64,000 nucleotides of DNA from Candidatus Rhodoferax mariagerensis. Its GTDB lineage: Bacteria > Pseudomonadota > Gammaproteobacteria > Burkholderiales > Burkholderiaceae_C. This document shows, one piece after another, positions 1 through 8,569 of the stretch. The notes below the pieces were generated by a model. The model saw only the letters and a program-made list of their open reading frames with translations. It was not told the origin of the DNA and did no database searches. The first letter of the stretch is position 1. Each line of letters opens with the position of its first letter. Both the position numbers and the translations under genes were made by a program. The stretch spans positions 4,998 to 68,997 of the forward strand of contig JADKAW010000019.1 in assembly GCA_016719055.1 (NCBI GenBank), read 5' to 3'.

Positions 1-1
1 A

Positions 2-214
2 TACGCCAGCCCGGCGCAAGCCCTGTTTGCCGCAGCCACTGACGCCATCCTGAAGGTCGCGCAGTCGCCCATGAAAGACACCGATATCGCCACCGCACTG
101 GATGTGTCTCCGGCGCAGGCCAAGGCCTGGCTGCAACGTCTGGTGGCGGCCGGTGTGCTGGAAAAGCACAGCAAACCGGCGGCTTACGCCGTTAAGGCCT
201 CTGGGCTGTTCTGA
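2..214 (+). CDS. 3' end of an unrecognised protein (partial)
   Basis: The window opens inside an open frame that runs from base 2 to a TGA at 212-214, giving about 70 residues with no start in view. The residues read like a small helical DNA-binding or winged-helix tail: a stretch resembling a helix-turn-helix (DTDIATALDVSPAQAKAWLQ) is followed by a short hydrophobic segment ending VLEKHSKPAAYAVK. I do not recognise the family. The regular third-position GC bias supports real coding. The domain guess rests on pattern only. Confidence 0.5.
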   Translation, partial: YASPAQALFAAATDAILKVAQSPMKDTDIATALDVSPAQAKAWLQRLVAAGVLEKHSKPAAYAVKASGLF

Positions 215-565
215 TGTCCCCGCAGCTCCCAAAACATCCGCTCGTCTGCACTGGCTGATCAAACCGGTTGGCGAGTTGCGGCTAGCCCCTCGCTTGCGCA
301 CATCTCTGTGCGTCCACGATCACTGAAATACGCACCCAATTTATCTTAAAAACATGTGATCTGCCACTCTCAAGTCTTTAAGCAAAGAGCCGTTCTCTAT
401 GTGGTGAACCGCACATACAGCCAGGGTAGTTACTACTACGATCAGGTTTCAGCATTTTTGACAGACGCCGCTAACTTTCATCTTCAAACGGCATAAATCT
501 CGTGTCTGGTCTGCCTGGATGATGACATTTGAAGCCCGCACCCTTTAACTCATGAAGGACTCATC
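215..565. other. Intergenic stretch, no confident gene
   Basis: These 351 bases separate the partial gene from the DUF1840 gene. A GTG-started frame of about 46 codons at roughly 355-495 (ending LTDAANFHLQTA) is open but has no clear ribosome site, and I do not call it. The promoter of the next gene presumably lies here, but I see no convincing -35/-10 pair. Confidence 0.4.
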
Positions 566-883
566 ATGCTCTACAAATTCAAATCCCAAGCCGCCGCAGA
601 TGTCATCATGCTGGCACCCAATGGCGACCAAATGCTGACCATCATCGGCAAGGAGCCCGCTGCCCAGGGCATCATCACGGTGGCCCAGATTCCTGCGGCC
701 ATTGAGGCGCTCGAAGTGGCTATTGAGGTTCATGAGGCCGCTGAGGCCAAGCGCCACGAAAACCCAGGACAAGTGGTTGAGGTGGAAGGCGACAGCGTCA
801 TGCTGCGCCATCGCGCAGAACCTTTCATTGACTTGCTGAAAATTAGCGCACACGCCGGTAAGGACGTGGTCTGGGGGGTATGA
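566..883 (+). CDS. DUF1840 domain-containing protein
   Basis: This is a 105-residue cytoplasmic protein of the DUF1840 family, which is found mainly in betaproteobacteria and has no established function. It starts MLYKFKSQAAADVIML and contains the family-like stretch NGDQMLTIIGKEPAAQGIITVAQIPAAIEALE, followed by a charged middle and a C-terminal MLRHRAEPFIDLLK. Its length matches the family, and AAGGA lies about 8 bases before the ATG. It appears monocistronic. An antisense frame over the same bases is a shadow. Confidence 0.85.
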   Translation: MLYKFKSQAAADVIMLAPNGDQMLTIIGKEPAAQGIITVAQIPAAIEALEVAIEVHEAAEAKRHENPGQVVEVEGDSVMLRHRAEPFIDLLKISAHAGKDVVWGV

Positions 884-1200
884 GCAACACGGGGGCCAAC
901 GCCTGTTCGGTCAGCCAGGCAATGACCACGCTGAAACGGGTCATTGCAACAAATGTCACCGCTCACGCTCGCCCACTGCGCCGCTGCCCATCTTGAAACT
1001 CCTGGTCCGAGGATGACGGACCAGGAGGCTCTGATCTCCGAAGCCTGACCAACGCGGGTCGTCTTTGCTTCGGCAACCCGTCTGACGCATGGGAAAATCG
1101 GGCACCAACGATTCAATCCACCCGACCGTCGGGGCTGACATCAAGAATTTGTACAAGGTGTTCGGCCATCAGTCCATTAACTGGGTCAGCCTATTGCACT
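884..1200. other. Intergenic stretch with one strong hairpin
   Basis: I recognise no gene in these 317 bases; the minus-strand frames here have no familiar product. The notable item is a perfect 11-bp stem (999-1009 paired with 1017-1027) with a 7-base loop. No T-run follows it on either strand, so it is not a classic intrinsic terminator. Confidence 0.5.
999..1027. other. Perfect 11-bp hairpin without a T-run
   Basis: The arms CTCCTGGTCCG and CGGACCAGGAG pair perfectly around the loop AGGATGA. It lies 116 bases after the DUF1840 gene and about 170 bases before the channel gene. It could be an mRNA 3'-end structure or an operator; the sequence does not decide. Confidence 0.5.
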
Positions 1201-2286
1201 ATGTCGTCCTATCTTGATTTGTTAAGTATCCAGCTCGGGTTAGCCGCCTGGGTCACCACCTTGCTAGTCATTGCGCTTGTGACGGTGGCCCTGAACTATG
1301 CGATCAGGGTGTTTCTGCGCCACGCGGCCATGGCGGCCAAAAGCAGCTCGACAGCATGGGATGATGCGCTGGTCAACAGTGCTGCCAAGCCTGTTCTTCT
1401 GGGCATGTGGTTTATCAGCGGTGGCTTTATGGCTCGTGTGCTGCAGCGTCAAACGCCGGAACCCTTTCTTGATCAGGTGCTGGCCGCTCGGGACGTTGCA
1501 TTGGTTACCTGCTGCGCCTGGTTCCTGCTGCGCTTCATTGGCATGGTGGGGGACAATATTATTGCGAAACAGCTGGCAAGTGGCGAGGAGCTCGCCCACA
1601 CGACTGTGGACGCGTTGATGAAGTTGTCCCGCTTGCTGACAGTCATTGTCACAGTGCTGGTGGTCGCACAGACTGTGGGCTTTCAAATTGGCGGCTTGCT
1701 GGCTTGAGGCGGTGTCGGTGGTTTGGCGGTGGGCCTCGCAGCTGGAGACTTGCTGGCCAACTTTTTTGGTGGCCTGACGATTTATCTGGATCGGCCCTTC
1801 GGTGTGGGCGAGTGGATTCGCAGCCCCGACAAGAGCATTGAAGGCACCGTGGAGCACATCAGCTGGCGCCATACGCGCATCCGCGCCTTCAACAAAAACC
1901 CGATTTATGTGCCCAATGCCGTGTTCACCAGCATCGTGGTTGAAAATCCGTCGCGCATGAGCCACCGCCGCCTCAAGGAAACCATCGGGCTGCGTTATGA
2001 CGATTTCAATGTGGTCAAACCGGTGGTGGATGCCATTCGGGAGATGCTGCAAAACCATCCTGGCATTGATTCCACGCAAACCCTGATTGTCAATTTCAAC
2101 CAATTTGGTGCGTCATCGCTGGACATCATGGTCTACACCTTCACCAAGACAGTTGATTGGATGACGTTCCACACCGTTAAGCAGGATGTTCTTCTGCAAA
2201 TCGGGCAGATCATTGAGGGACATGGTGCCCAGATCGCGTTTCCAACACAAACGCTGCACCTGGAACGGGGCGACAAAGACGTCTGA
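1201..2286 (+). pseudogene. MscS-family mechanosensitive channel, interrupted by in-frame TGA
   Basis: The frame encodes a small-conductance mechanosensitive channel of the YnaI/YbdG-like subgroup. These are inner-membrane channels that release solutes during hypo-osmotic shock. Residues 1-168 hold several membrane helices. A TGA at 1705-1707 falls inside the pore helix, between GGLLA and GGVGGLAVGLAAGDLLANFF, and the same frame then continues to 2286 through the beta domain (IYLDRPFGVGEWI, FNKNPIYVPNAVFTSIVVENPSR). Homologues carry one aromatic residue where the stop is, so this is a point change, not a frame change. It may be a nonsense mutation, a base error or, less likely, readthrough. 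A restart at 1723 would lack the membrane part and is unlikely to work alone. The full span is 361 codons plus stop, normal for the family. Confidence 0.85.
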
Positions 2287-2649
2287 CTGACGTCAAGGAC
2301 TGGATGCGCTCGCAACCAGTTCAATCAAAGAAATCCAAGCTTGTTTCGGACATGTCGGCTGCGCTACTGTCGCGGCCTTGGTGTGGACGATGACCCTAGC
2401 AATCATCGGGATAATCATCTTCAAAACGCACCAAAACTGCTCATGGGCGTGCGTTTGACGAGCTTTATTGGCGTGCGCCAAGCCATCGCACCCCTGCCCT
2501 AGTGTTTACCCTAGCATGAAAGTTTGTTTACTGGCCAGTTTTGGCAGCGCTAGAAGGTACGCTTTGGGGTTGTGAAGCCGGGCACCAGCGCCTGTACCCT
2601 GAGCGCCAATTGGCACACGGCATCAGACCATTCAAATCCTGGAGTGAAC
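2287..2649. other. Intergenic stretch upstream of the TRAP operon
   Basis: These 363 bases separate the channel gene from the TRAP small permease. No frame here encodes anything I recognise. An in-frame extension of the permease back to 2572 is open but reads unlike the family. The TRAP promoter probably lies in the more AT-rich part around 2500-2560; I cannot assign its elements. Confidence 0.4.
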
Positions 2650-3258
2650 ATGCAAGCGTTGCTGAAATTTTCCAATGCCATTGACGGGTTGAACCGTTTC
2701 ATCGGCAAACACGTGATCTGGCTGATTCTGGCCTCTGTGGTTATCAGTGCGGTCAATGCCGTCATCCGCAAAGCCTTGAATATTGGTTCCAACGCCTTTC
2801 TGGAAGTGCAATGGTATTTGTTTGCCGCCACCTTTTTATTGGCCGCAGCGTTCACCTTGCTCAACGGCGAGCACGTAAAGATCGACGTGATCTACAGCCG
2901 CTTTCACAAGCGCACGCAGACCTGGATCGACGTGTTTGGCTTCACATTTTTCCTGCTACCGTTTTGCAGCGCCATCATCTGGTTCAGCCTGCCATTTTTT
3001 CTGAAAGGCTTTAACAGTGGCGAAATGTCTAGCAACGCCGGCGGCCTGATTCGCTGGCCGGTTTACCTCATGATGCCGCTGGGCTTTGGCCTGTTGTGGC
3101 TGCAAGGCGTGTCCGAATTGATCAAACGGGTGGCTTTCCTGCTGGGGCTGATAGAGGACCCAACGGAAAAGGCGGTAGGCAAAACCGCCGAAGAAGAACT
3201 GGCCGAGGCCATTCAGAAACTGGCTGAAGAAAAAGCCGCCCAAGCCAAAGCGGCCTAA
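2650..3258 (+). CDS. dctQ: TRAP transporter small permease (DctQ family)
   Basis: This 202-residue inner-membrane protein is the four-helix small permease of a tripartite ATP-independent periplasmic transporter, which works with the large permease and a periplasmic receptor to import organic acids. The start MQALLKFSNAIDGLNRFIGK is chosen because GGAG lies 6 bases upstream and because homologues begin here; a longer frame to 2572 is rejected. Hydrophobic segments occur at about residues 20-40, 50-70, 95-115 and 135-160. The C-terminal tail is charged, Ala/Glu/Lys-rich and coiled-coil-like (EEELAEAIQKLAEEKAAQAK). It lies 27 bases before the large permease, so the two form an operon. Confidence 0.9.
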   Translation: MQALLKFSNAIDGLNRFIGKHVIWLILASVVISAVNAVIRKALNIGSNAFLEVQWYLFAATFLLAAAFTLLNGEHVKIDVIYSRFHKRTQTWIDVFGFTFFLLPFCSAIIWFSLPFFLKGFNSGEMSSNAGGLIRWPVYLMMPLGFGLLWLQGVSELIKRVAFLLGLIEDPTEKAVGKTAEEELAEAIQKLAEEKAAQAKAA

Positions 3259-3285
3259 ATCCGACAGCAGCCAGGAGATACACAC

Positions 3286-5088
3286 ATGGAATTTATTGCA
3301 ACCAACATTGCCCCCATCATGTTCATGGGGCTTGTCGTTTTTTTATTGCTGGGTTTTCCTGTGGCGTTCAGCCTGGGAGCCTGCGGCCTGTTTTTTGGCT
3401 TTGTCGGCGTCGAACTCGGGCTGCTGCCTGAAGCCTTGTTACAGGCGCTGCCGCTGCGCATTTTTGGCATCATGCAAAACGACACGCTGCTGGCGATTCC
3501 GTTTTTCACGCTGATGGGGCTGATTCTGGAGCGCAGCGGCATGGCCGAAGACCTGCTCGACACCATTGGCCAGTTGTTTGGCCCGCTGCGCGGCGGTTTG
3601 GCCTTTGCGGTGATTTTTGTCGGTGCACTGCTGGCAGCCACCACCGGCGTGGTGGCGGCTTCAGTGATTTCGATGGGCCTGATCTCGCTACCCATCATGC
3701 TACGTTATGGCTACGACCGGCGCATTGCCTCGGGCGCGATTGCCGCCTCGGGCACCTTGGCACAGATCATTCCGCCGTCTTTGGTGTTGATCATTCTGGC
3801 AGACCAGTTGGGCCGCAGTGTGGGCGAGATGTACAAGGGTGCGTTTATTCCAGGCTTTGCCCTAACCGCCATGTATTTTGGCTACGTGGTGCTGATTACC
3901 TTCATCAAGCCAAGCTGGGTGCCAGCCTTGCCGCCTGAAGCCCGCACCATCCGCGAGGACAACGGTAAAAGCGGCTTGCCATCGCTGGGTGTTTTGACGG
4001 CACTCAGTGCTGGCTCCGCCATCTATTTAGGTCAGCATTATGCTCAGGTGCTGAGCTACTTCAAGGGCGATGAAGTGCTCACCGTGCCCACCGATGAGAC
4101 CATTGTGGTGTCTTTGTGCGCCGGTGTCGTGCTGGCGTTCTTGATCGCCGTGATCAACAAGGTAACCCGTGCCGGCCTGTTGTCACGCATGGCCGAGCGG
4201 GTCACTTTTGTGCTGATTCCACCGCTGCTGCTGATCTTTCTGGTGCTGGGTACGATTTTTCTGGGCGTGGCCACACCCACTGAAGGCGGGGCCATGGGTG
4301 CCGTGGGTGCGTTTTTAATGGCCATGTCACGCCGACGCCTGAGCTTGTCGTTGCTCAAGCAGGCGCTCACCTCTACCACCAAACTGTCGAGCTTTGTGGT
4401 GTTTATTCTGGTGGGCTCCACCGTGTTCAGCCTGGTGTTTCAGGGGGTGGACGGCTCCAGATGGGTTGAGCACCTATTAACCTCAGTACCTGGGGGCCAG
4501 CTGGGCTTTTTGATTGTGGTCAACATATTGATCTTTTTCCTGGCATTCTTCCTGGACTTCTTTGAACTGGCATTCATTGTGGTGCCGCTGCTGGCCCCGG
4601 TGGCCGAAAAAATCGGCATCGATCTGATCTGGTTTGGTGTGTTGCTGGGGGTGAACATGCAAACCTCGTTCATGCACCCACCCTTTGGTTTTGCCCTGTT
4701 TTACCTGCGTAGCGTGGCACCTGGCCGAGCCTACACCGACCGGCTGACCAAAAAGCTGATCCAGCCCGTGACCACCATGCAGATCTACTGGGGTGCCATC
4801 CCGTTTGTCATCATCCAGATCATCATGGTCAGCCTGATCATCGCCTTCCCCGGTATTGTGTCGAGCGGTCTGGACAAAAAAGAGGTGGTCGATCTGGACA
4901 AGGTGGGTGCCGAGATGATGATCAACATGCCGGGTGCGGAGCCTGAAGCCCCCACACCAGCGCCCGCCACCGACGCATCTGCACCTGTCAACACACCTGA
5001 TGCGGGCAACACCCCAGCACCAGAGCCCGATGCCGCTGCCGACAATGACCCGATGAAGGCGATGGAAGAATCCATGAAGAAAAAGTAG
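3286..5088 (+). CDS. dctM: TRAP transporter large permease (DctM family)
   Basis: This 600-residue inner-membrane protein is the transport-catalysing subunit of the TRAP system. It begins with the typical first helix (IMFMGLVVFLLLGFPVAFSLG) and has the family's conserved GTLAQIIPPSLVLIILA and ATPTEGGAMGAVGA motifs. Most DctM proteins are about 430 residues. This one carries an insert of roughly 90 residues after the first half (about 210-300, including extra hydrophobic segments) and a hydrophilic tail of about 60 residues rich in Pro, Ala, Asp and Glu ending MKAMEESMKKK. The longer form is known in a subgroup of TRAP systems. The substrate cannot be read from the sequence. Confidence 0.92.
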   Translation: MEFIATNIAPIMFMGLVVFLLLGFPVAFSLGACGLFFGFVGVELGLLPEALLQALPLRIFGIMQNDTLLAIPFFTLMGLILERSGMAEDLLDTIGQLFGPLRGGLAFAVIFVGALLAATTGVVAASVISMGLISLPIMLRYGYDRRIASGAIAASGTLAQIIPPSLVLIILADQLGRSVGEMYKGAFIPGFALTAMYFGYVVLITFIKPSWVPALPPEARTIREDNGKSGLPSLGVLTALSAGSAIYLGQHYAQVLSYFKGDEVLTVPTDETIVVSLCAGVVLAFLIAVINKVTRAGLLSRMAERVTFVLIPPLLLIFLVLGTIFLGVATPTEGGAMGAVGAFLMAMSRRRLSLSLLKQALTSTTKLSSFVVFILVGSTVFSLVFQGVDGSRWVEHLLTSVPGGQLGFLIVVNILIFFLAFFLDFFELAFIVVPLLAPVAEKIGIDLIWFGVLLGVNMQTSFMHPPFGFALFYLRSVAPGRAYTDRLTKKLIQPVTTMQIYWGAIPFVIIQIIMVSLIIAFPGIVSSGLDKKEVVDLDKVGAEMMINMPGAEPEAPTPAPATDASAPVNTPDAGNTPAPEPDAAADNDPMKAMEESMKKK

Positions 5089-5156
5089 CGCAGCCGGCCT
5101 GCCACCAAGCGGCTTTACTCGCTGCGTGGTCAGGCTTGCAGTCCGTTTCACCAATC

Positions 5157-5279
5157 CCGATACATGAAATCGTGTCTTTTTCCGCCATGCGTCGTTGTTC
5201 GTCGTTGCCATAGCTACGGCTATGGCGCCTCCTCGCGCCTAACCTGACGAAAAAATCCATCAATTTCATTTTGTATCGG
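5157..5279. repeat. Inverted-repeat element of about 123 bp (MITE-like)
   Basis: The ends CCGATAC (5157-5163) and GTATCGG (5273-5279) are inverted. They are followed inward by ATGAAAT and ATTTCAT and then by T-rich and A-rich arms. In the centre GCCATAGC and GCTATGGC (5207-5226) form a perfect 8-bp hairpin. The whole element could fold into a long imperfect cruciform. It encodes nothing convincing and lies between two convergent transcription units. I infer a small non-autonomous mobile or structural repeat. Confidence 0.55.
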
Positions 5280-5328
5280 TTTTGATGGAACGGACTACTA
5301 GTGGGCGTTGTCAAACTATCCTGCTCAT

Positions 5329-5357
5329 AAAAAAACCCCGCAATGCGGGGTTTTTTT
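5329..5357. terminator. Bidirectional intrinsic terminator
   Basis: The stem CCCCGC/GCGGGG with a 3-base loop is flanked by seven A and seven T, so it can end transcription from both sides. It lies 18 bases past the stop of the minus-strand TRAP receptor gene and 240 bases past the end of the large permease gene. Confidence 0.9.
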
Positions 5358-5374
5358 GCCGGGTGTGAGCTGAC

Positions 5375-6458
5375 TCAGAGCTTGCGGGTGGCCATGAACG
5401 AGTCGAACTTGGCTTCGGCAAAGCGGAACCACAACACCTGGTCGCGCTGGAAGTTGCGGAAGTCGGCGTAAATTTTCTTCCACTCGGGGCTCTTGGCGTT
5501 GTTGGCCTCAAAAACCGTCATGGCCGACTTGAACGATGCCTCCAGCACGTCATTGGGGAATGGCAACACCTTGGTTTTGGCGGCCACCAGTTGTTTCAAC
5601 GCGGTCGGGTTAAAGGCATCGTACTTGGCCAACATATCAGCCGCCGCCATGGCACAGGCGGTTTCAAGAATTGCCTTGTTTTCTGCCGACAAGGCATCAA
5701 AGGCCTTCTGGTTGGCAAAGAAGTCAACTTCAGGGCCGCCTTCCCACCAGCCGGGGTAGTAGTAGAAACGGTGCCACCTTGTTAAAGCCCAACTTCTGGT
5801 CGTCATACGGACCGACCCATTCGGCAGCGTCGATGGTGCCTTTTTCAAGCGCCTGATAGACCTCGCCACCCGGAATGCTCTGCGGTACGGCACCCAAGCC
5901 TTGCATCACTTCGCCGACCAAGCCGCCGCCCAGTCGCATCTTCATGCCCTTGAAATCAGCCGCCGACTTGATTTGCTTGCGGTACCAGCCGCCCATCTGC
6001 ACGCCAGTATTACCCCCGGCAAAGCTGGTCATGCCGTAGCCTGCGTATAGCTCGTTCATCAGCTTGCGGCCATTGCCGTGCATCATCCAGGCCGTCATCT
6101 GGCGGGCATTCATGCCAAACGGAATGGCCGAACCCAGCGCAAACGCCGGGTTTTTGCCGTAAAAATAATAGGGCACGGTGTGGGTCATCTCAACCGTGGC
6201 GTTTTGCACACCATCCACCACACCAAACGGTGGCACCAGTTCGCCACCCGCATGTACCGAAATCTCGAACTTGCCACCCGACATCGCCTTGACGGCCTTG
6301 GCCATGACTTCGGCTGCACCGTAAATGGTGTCGAGCGATTTCGGAAAGCTTGACGCCAGACGCCAGCGCACTGCTGCCTGTGCGTGCACGGCCGGTGCTA
6401 CACCTGCGGCCAGCACACCCGCGATACCTGCGTTTTTGATGATTGAACGACGATCCAT
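5375..6458 (-). pseudogene. dctP: TRAP substrate-binding protein (DctP family), +1 frameshift
   Basis: This is the periplasmic receptor of the adjacent TRAP transporter. The N-terminus MDRRSIIKNAGIAGVLAAG has a twin-arginine-like pair, a hydrophobic core and an AxA-type cleavage region (HAQA), as in many TRAP receptors. The first frame runs to about GFNKVAPF near 5776; the remaining family sequence (FYYYPGWWEGGPEVDFFANQ onward to residue RKL) continues in another frame. Removing one T from the TTT at the junction restores a 360-residue receptor of normal length. The gene faces the permeases and probably has its own promoter in 6459-6628. The fault may be a sequencing error, because the permeases look intact. 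Confidence 0.85.
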
Positions 6459-6628
6459 CTAAATACTCCTGTGGTTACAAATGAGTTGGCTCACGGCATG
6501 CAGCGATGCCGTATTGACTGATCAGAGTCAGCTGCCATTTTATGGACACTCCTTCAAGAACCTTGCCGGGTTTTCCCTTGCGCAGCCCTTGAAAACAAGG
6601 GTTATGTCAAAGACCGGGCAAATATTCG

Positions 6629-8491
6629 TCACTGAAAAAAGCGTGCCTGGATGGCTGACTCAATGCCCGATGCATCCAGCCCCTGCAAGGCCAGCAACCT
6701 GGCCGGGTCACCATGTTCAATAAATTCGTCGCGCAGACCCAGTTGCAACACCGCGCGTGTCAGCCGGGCGGCTGCCAGCGCCTCCAGCACTGCGCTGCCG
6801 GCACCGCCCATCACGGCACCTTCTTCGAGCGTGACCAGTGCCTCATGCTCAGCCGCAACTTTCAGCAGGAGCTCAAGGTCCAGCGGCTTGGCCCAGCGCA
6901 TATTGACCACACTGGCGTTCAGCCTTTGTGCCGCTTCAAGTGCCGGGTACAGCAGCGTGCCAAAGACCAAAATTGCCACGCGCTGGCCCTGACGGCGCAG
7001 CTCGCCCCGACCAAACGGCAAGGGTTCCAGCCCCCGTTGTAGCGGCACACCAGCGCCGCTGCCACGCGGGTAGCGCACTGCCACCGGTGTGTTTTGGGCA
7101 TAGGCCGTGCTCAGCAGCTGACGGCATTCGTTTTCGTCTGCCGGGCAGGCAATGCTGATATTGGGAATACAACGCAGGTATGGGATGTCGTAAGCCCCTG
7201 CATGCGTGGCACCGTCAGCCCCAACCAGGCCAGCACGGTCCAGGGCAAACACCACCGGCAGGTTCTGAATCGCCACGTCATGAATCAGCTGGTCGTAGGC
7301 GCGCTGCAAAAAGGTGGAATAAATCGCCACCACCGGTTTGAGCCCTTCGCAGGCCAGGCCGGCGGCAAAGGTCAGGGCGTGTTGCTCGGCAATGCCGACA
7401 TCAAAGAAACGTCCTGGGAAGCGCTCTTCAAACTCCACCATCCCCGAGCCCTCGCGCATGGCCGGTGTGATGCCCACCAACCGCAGGTCAGCCGCGGCCA
7501 TGTCACACAACCATTGCCCAAACACCTGGGTAAAGGTAAGTTTGGCAACGCCACTGGCTTGTTGCAGCCCTACAGCTGGGTCAAATTTGCCCGGGCCATG
7601 GTAGGCCACCGGGTCGGCCTCAGCCAGCTTGTAGCCCTGGCCTTTTTTGGTCACCACATGCAAAAACTGCGGCCCTTTGAGCTGCTTGATGTTTTCCAGC
7701 ACGCTGACCAGGGTTTCCACGTCGTGCCCGTCAATCGGACCCACATAGTTGAAACCAAACTTTTCGAATAAGGTGATCGGCTTGACCATGCCCTTGGCCG
7801 ACTCCTCAAAGCGTTTGGCCAGCTCAAACAGCGGTGGTGCCCCCTTCAGCACGGTTTTGCCGGCGTTTTTGGCTGCTGCATAAAACTGACCGCTGAGCAA
7901 CCTGGCCAGGTGACGGTTGAGCGCGCCCACCGGCGGGCTGATCGACATGTCGTTGTCGTTCAGGATCACCAGCAGGTTGCAGTCAGACACACCCGCGTTG
8001 TTAAGCGCCTCAAAGGCCATGCCAGCCGTCATGGCGCCGTCACCAATCACCGCAATGGCGTGGCGGTCTTCACCTTTGATGCGACTGGCCAGCGCCATGC
8101 CCAACGCAGCCGAAATAGAGGTGCTGGAGTGCGCCGTGCCAAAAGCATCAAATTCGCTCTCGCCGCGCTGCGGAAAACCGCTCAAGCCGCCCAACTGCCG
8201 CAGGCTGGCCATGCGTTCGCGCCGCCCGGTCAGGATCTTATGCGGATAGGTCTGGTGCCCTACATCCCACACCACCCGGTCATGCGGCGTGTTGAACACA
8301 TAGTGCAGTGCCACGGTGAGTTCGACGGTGCCCAGGTTTGAGCTCAGGTGCCCACCGGTTTTGGCCACACTGTCGATCAGGTAGGCCCGCAATTCACTGG
8401 CCAAGGTAGGCAACTGGGCACGGGCGAGCTGTCGCAGGTCGTCAGGAGACCGAATGGTCTGCAACAGGGGATACGGAATATTCATCAACAT
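6629..8491 (-). CDS. dxs: 1-deoxy-D-xylulose-5-phosphate synthase
   Basis: This 620-residue thiamine-diphosphate enzyme condenses pyruvate and glyceraldehyde 3-phosphate in the first step of the MEP isoprenoid pathway. The diphosphate-binding GDGAMTAG, the LNDNDMSISPPVGA stretch, the DGHD motif and the transketolase-like central domain with HALTFAAGLA are all visible. Full length matches the family. The start could be either of two Met codons (MLMNIPYPLLQTI); the second fits homologues slightly better. It is the last gene of xseB-ispA-dxs, a common betaproteobacterial order, and is separated from ispA by 78 bases containing a repeat. Confidence 0.97.
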   Translation of the reverse strand: MLMNIPYPLLQTIRSPDDLRQLARAQLPTLASELRAYLIDSVAKTGGHLSSNLGTVELTVALHYVFNTPHDRVVWDVGHQTYPHKILTGRRERMASLRQLGGLSGFPQRGESEFDAFGTAHSSTSISAALGMALASRIKGEDRHAIAVIGDGAMTAGMAFEALNNAGVSDCNLLVILNDNDMSISPPVGALNRHLARLLSGQFYAAAKNAGKTVLKGAPPLFELAKRFEESAKGMVKPITLFEKFGFNYVGPIDGHDVETLVSVLENIKQLKGPQFLHVVTKKGQGYKLAEADPVAYHGPGKFDPAVGLQQASGVAKLTFTQVFGQWLCDMAAADLRLVGITPAMREGSGMVEFEERFPGRFFDVGIAEQHALTFAAGLACEGLKPVVAIYSTFLQRAYDQLIHDVAIQNLPVVFALDRAGLVGADGATHAGAYDIPYLRCIPNISIACPADENECRQLLSTAYAQNTPVAVRYPRGSGAGVPLQRGLEPLPFGRGELRRQGQRVAILVFGTLLYPALEAAQRLNASVVNMRWAKPLDLELLLKVAAEHEALVTLEEGAVMGGAGSAVLEALAAARLTRAVLQLGLRDEFIEHGDPARLLALQGLDASGIESAIQARFFQ

Positions 8492-8506
8492 ACGCTCTTG
8501 TTTTTA

Positions 8507-8536
8507 TAGCTGCATGTGCACATTGCACAAGGGCTA
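8507..8536 (+). repeat. 30-bp core repeat (TAGC-N20-GGGCTA), copy 1
   Basis: This is an exact match to the core spacing, lying in the ispA-dxs gap. An A/T-rich stretch follows. An inner GTGC/GCAC pair can form a hairpin. Confidence 0.7.
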
Positions 8537-8569
8537 CAGTTCATTTTTTTATACAAATTCAAAAGATCA

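Noticed and set aside
355..495. A 46-codon GTG-started frame before the DUF1840 gene
   Set aside because: No ribosome site or recognisable protein; its length is within chance expectation.
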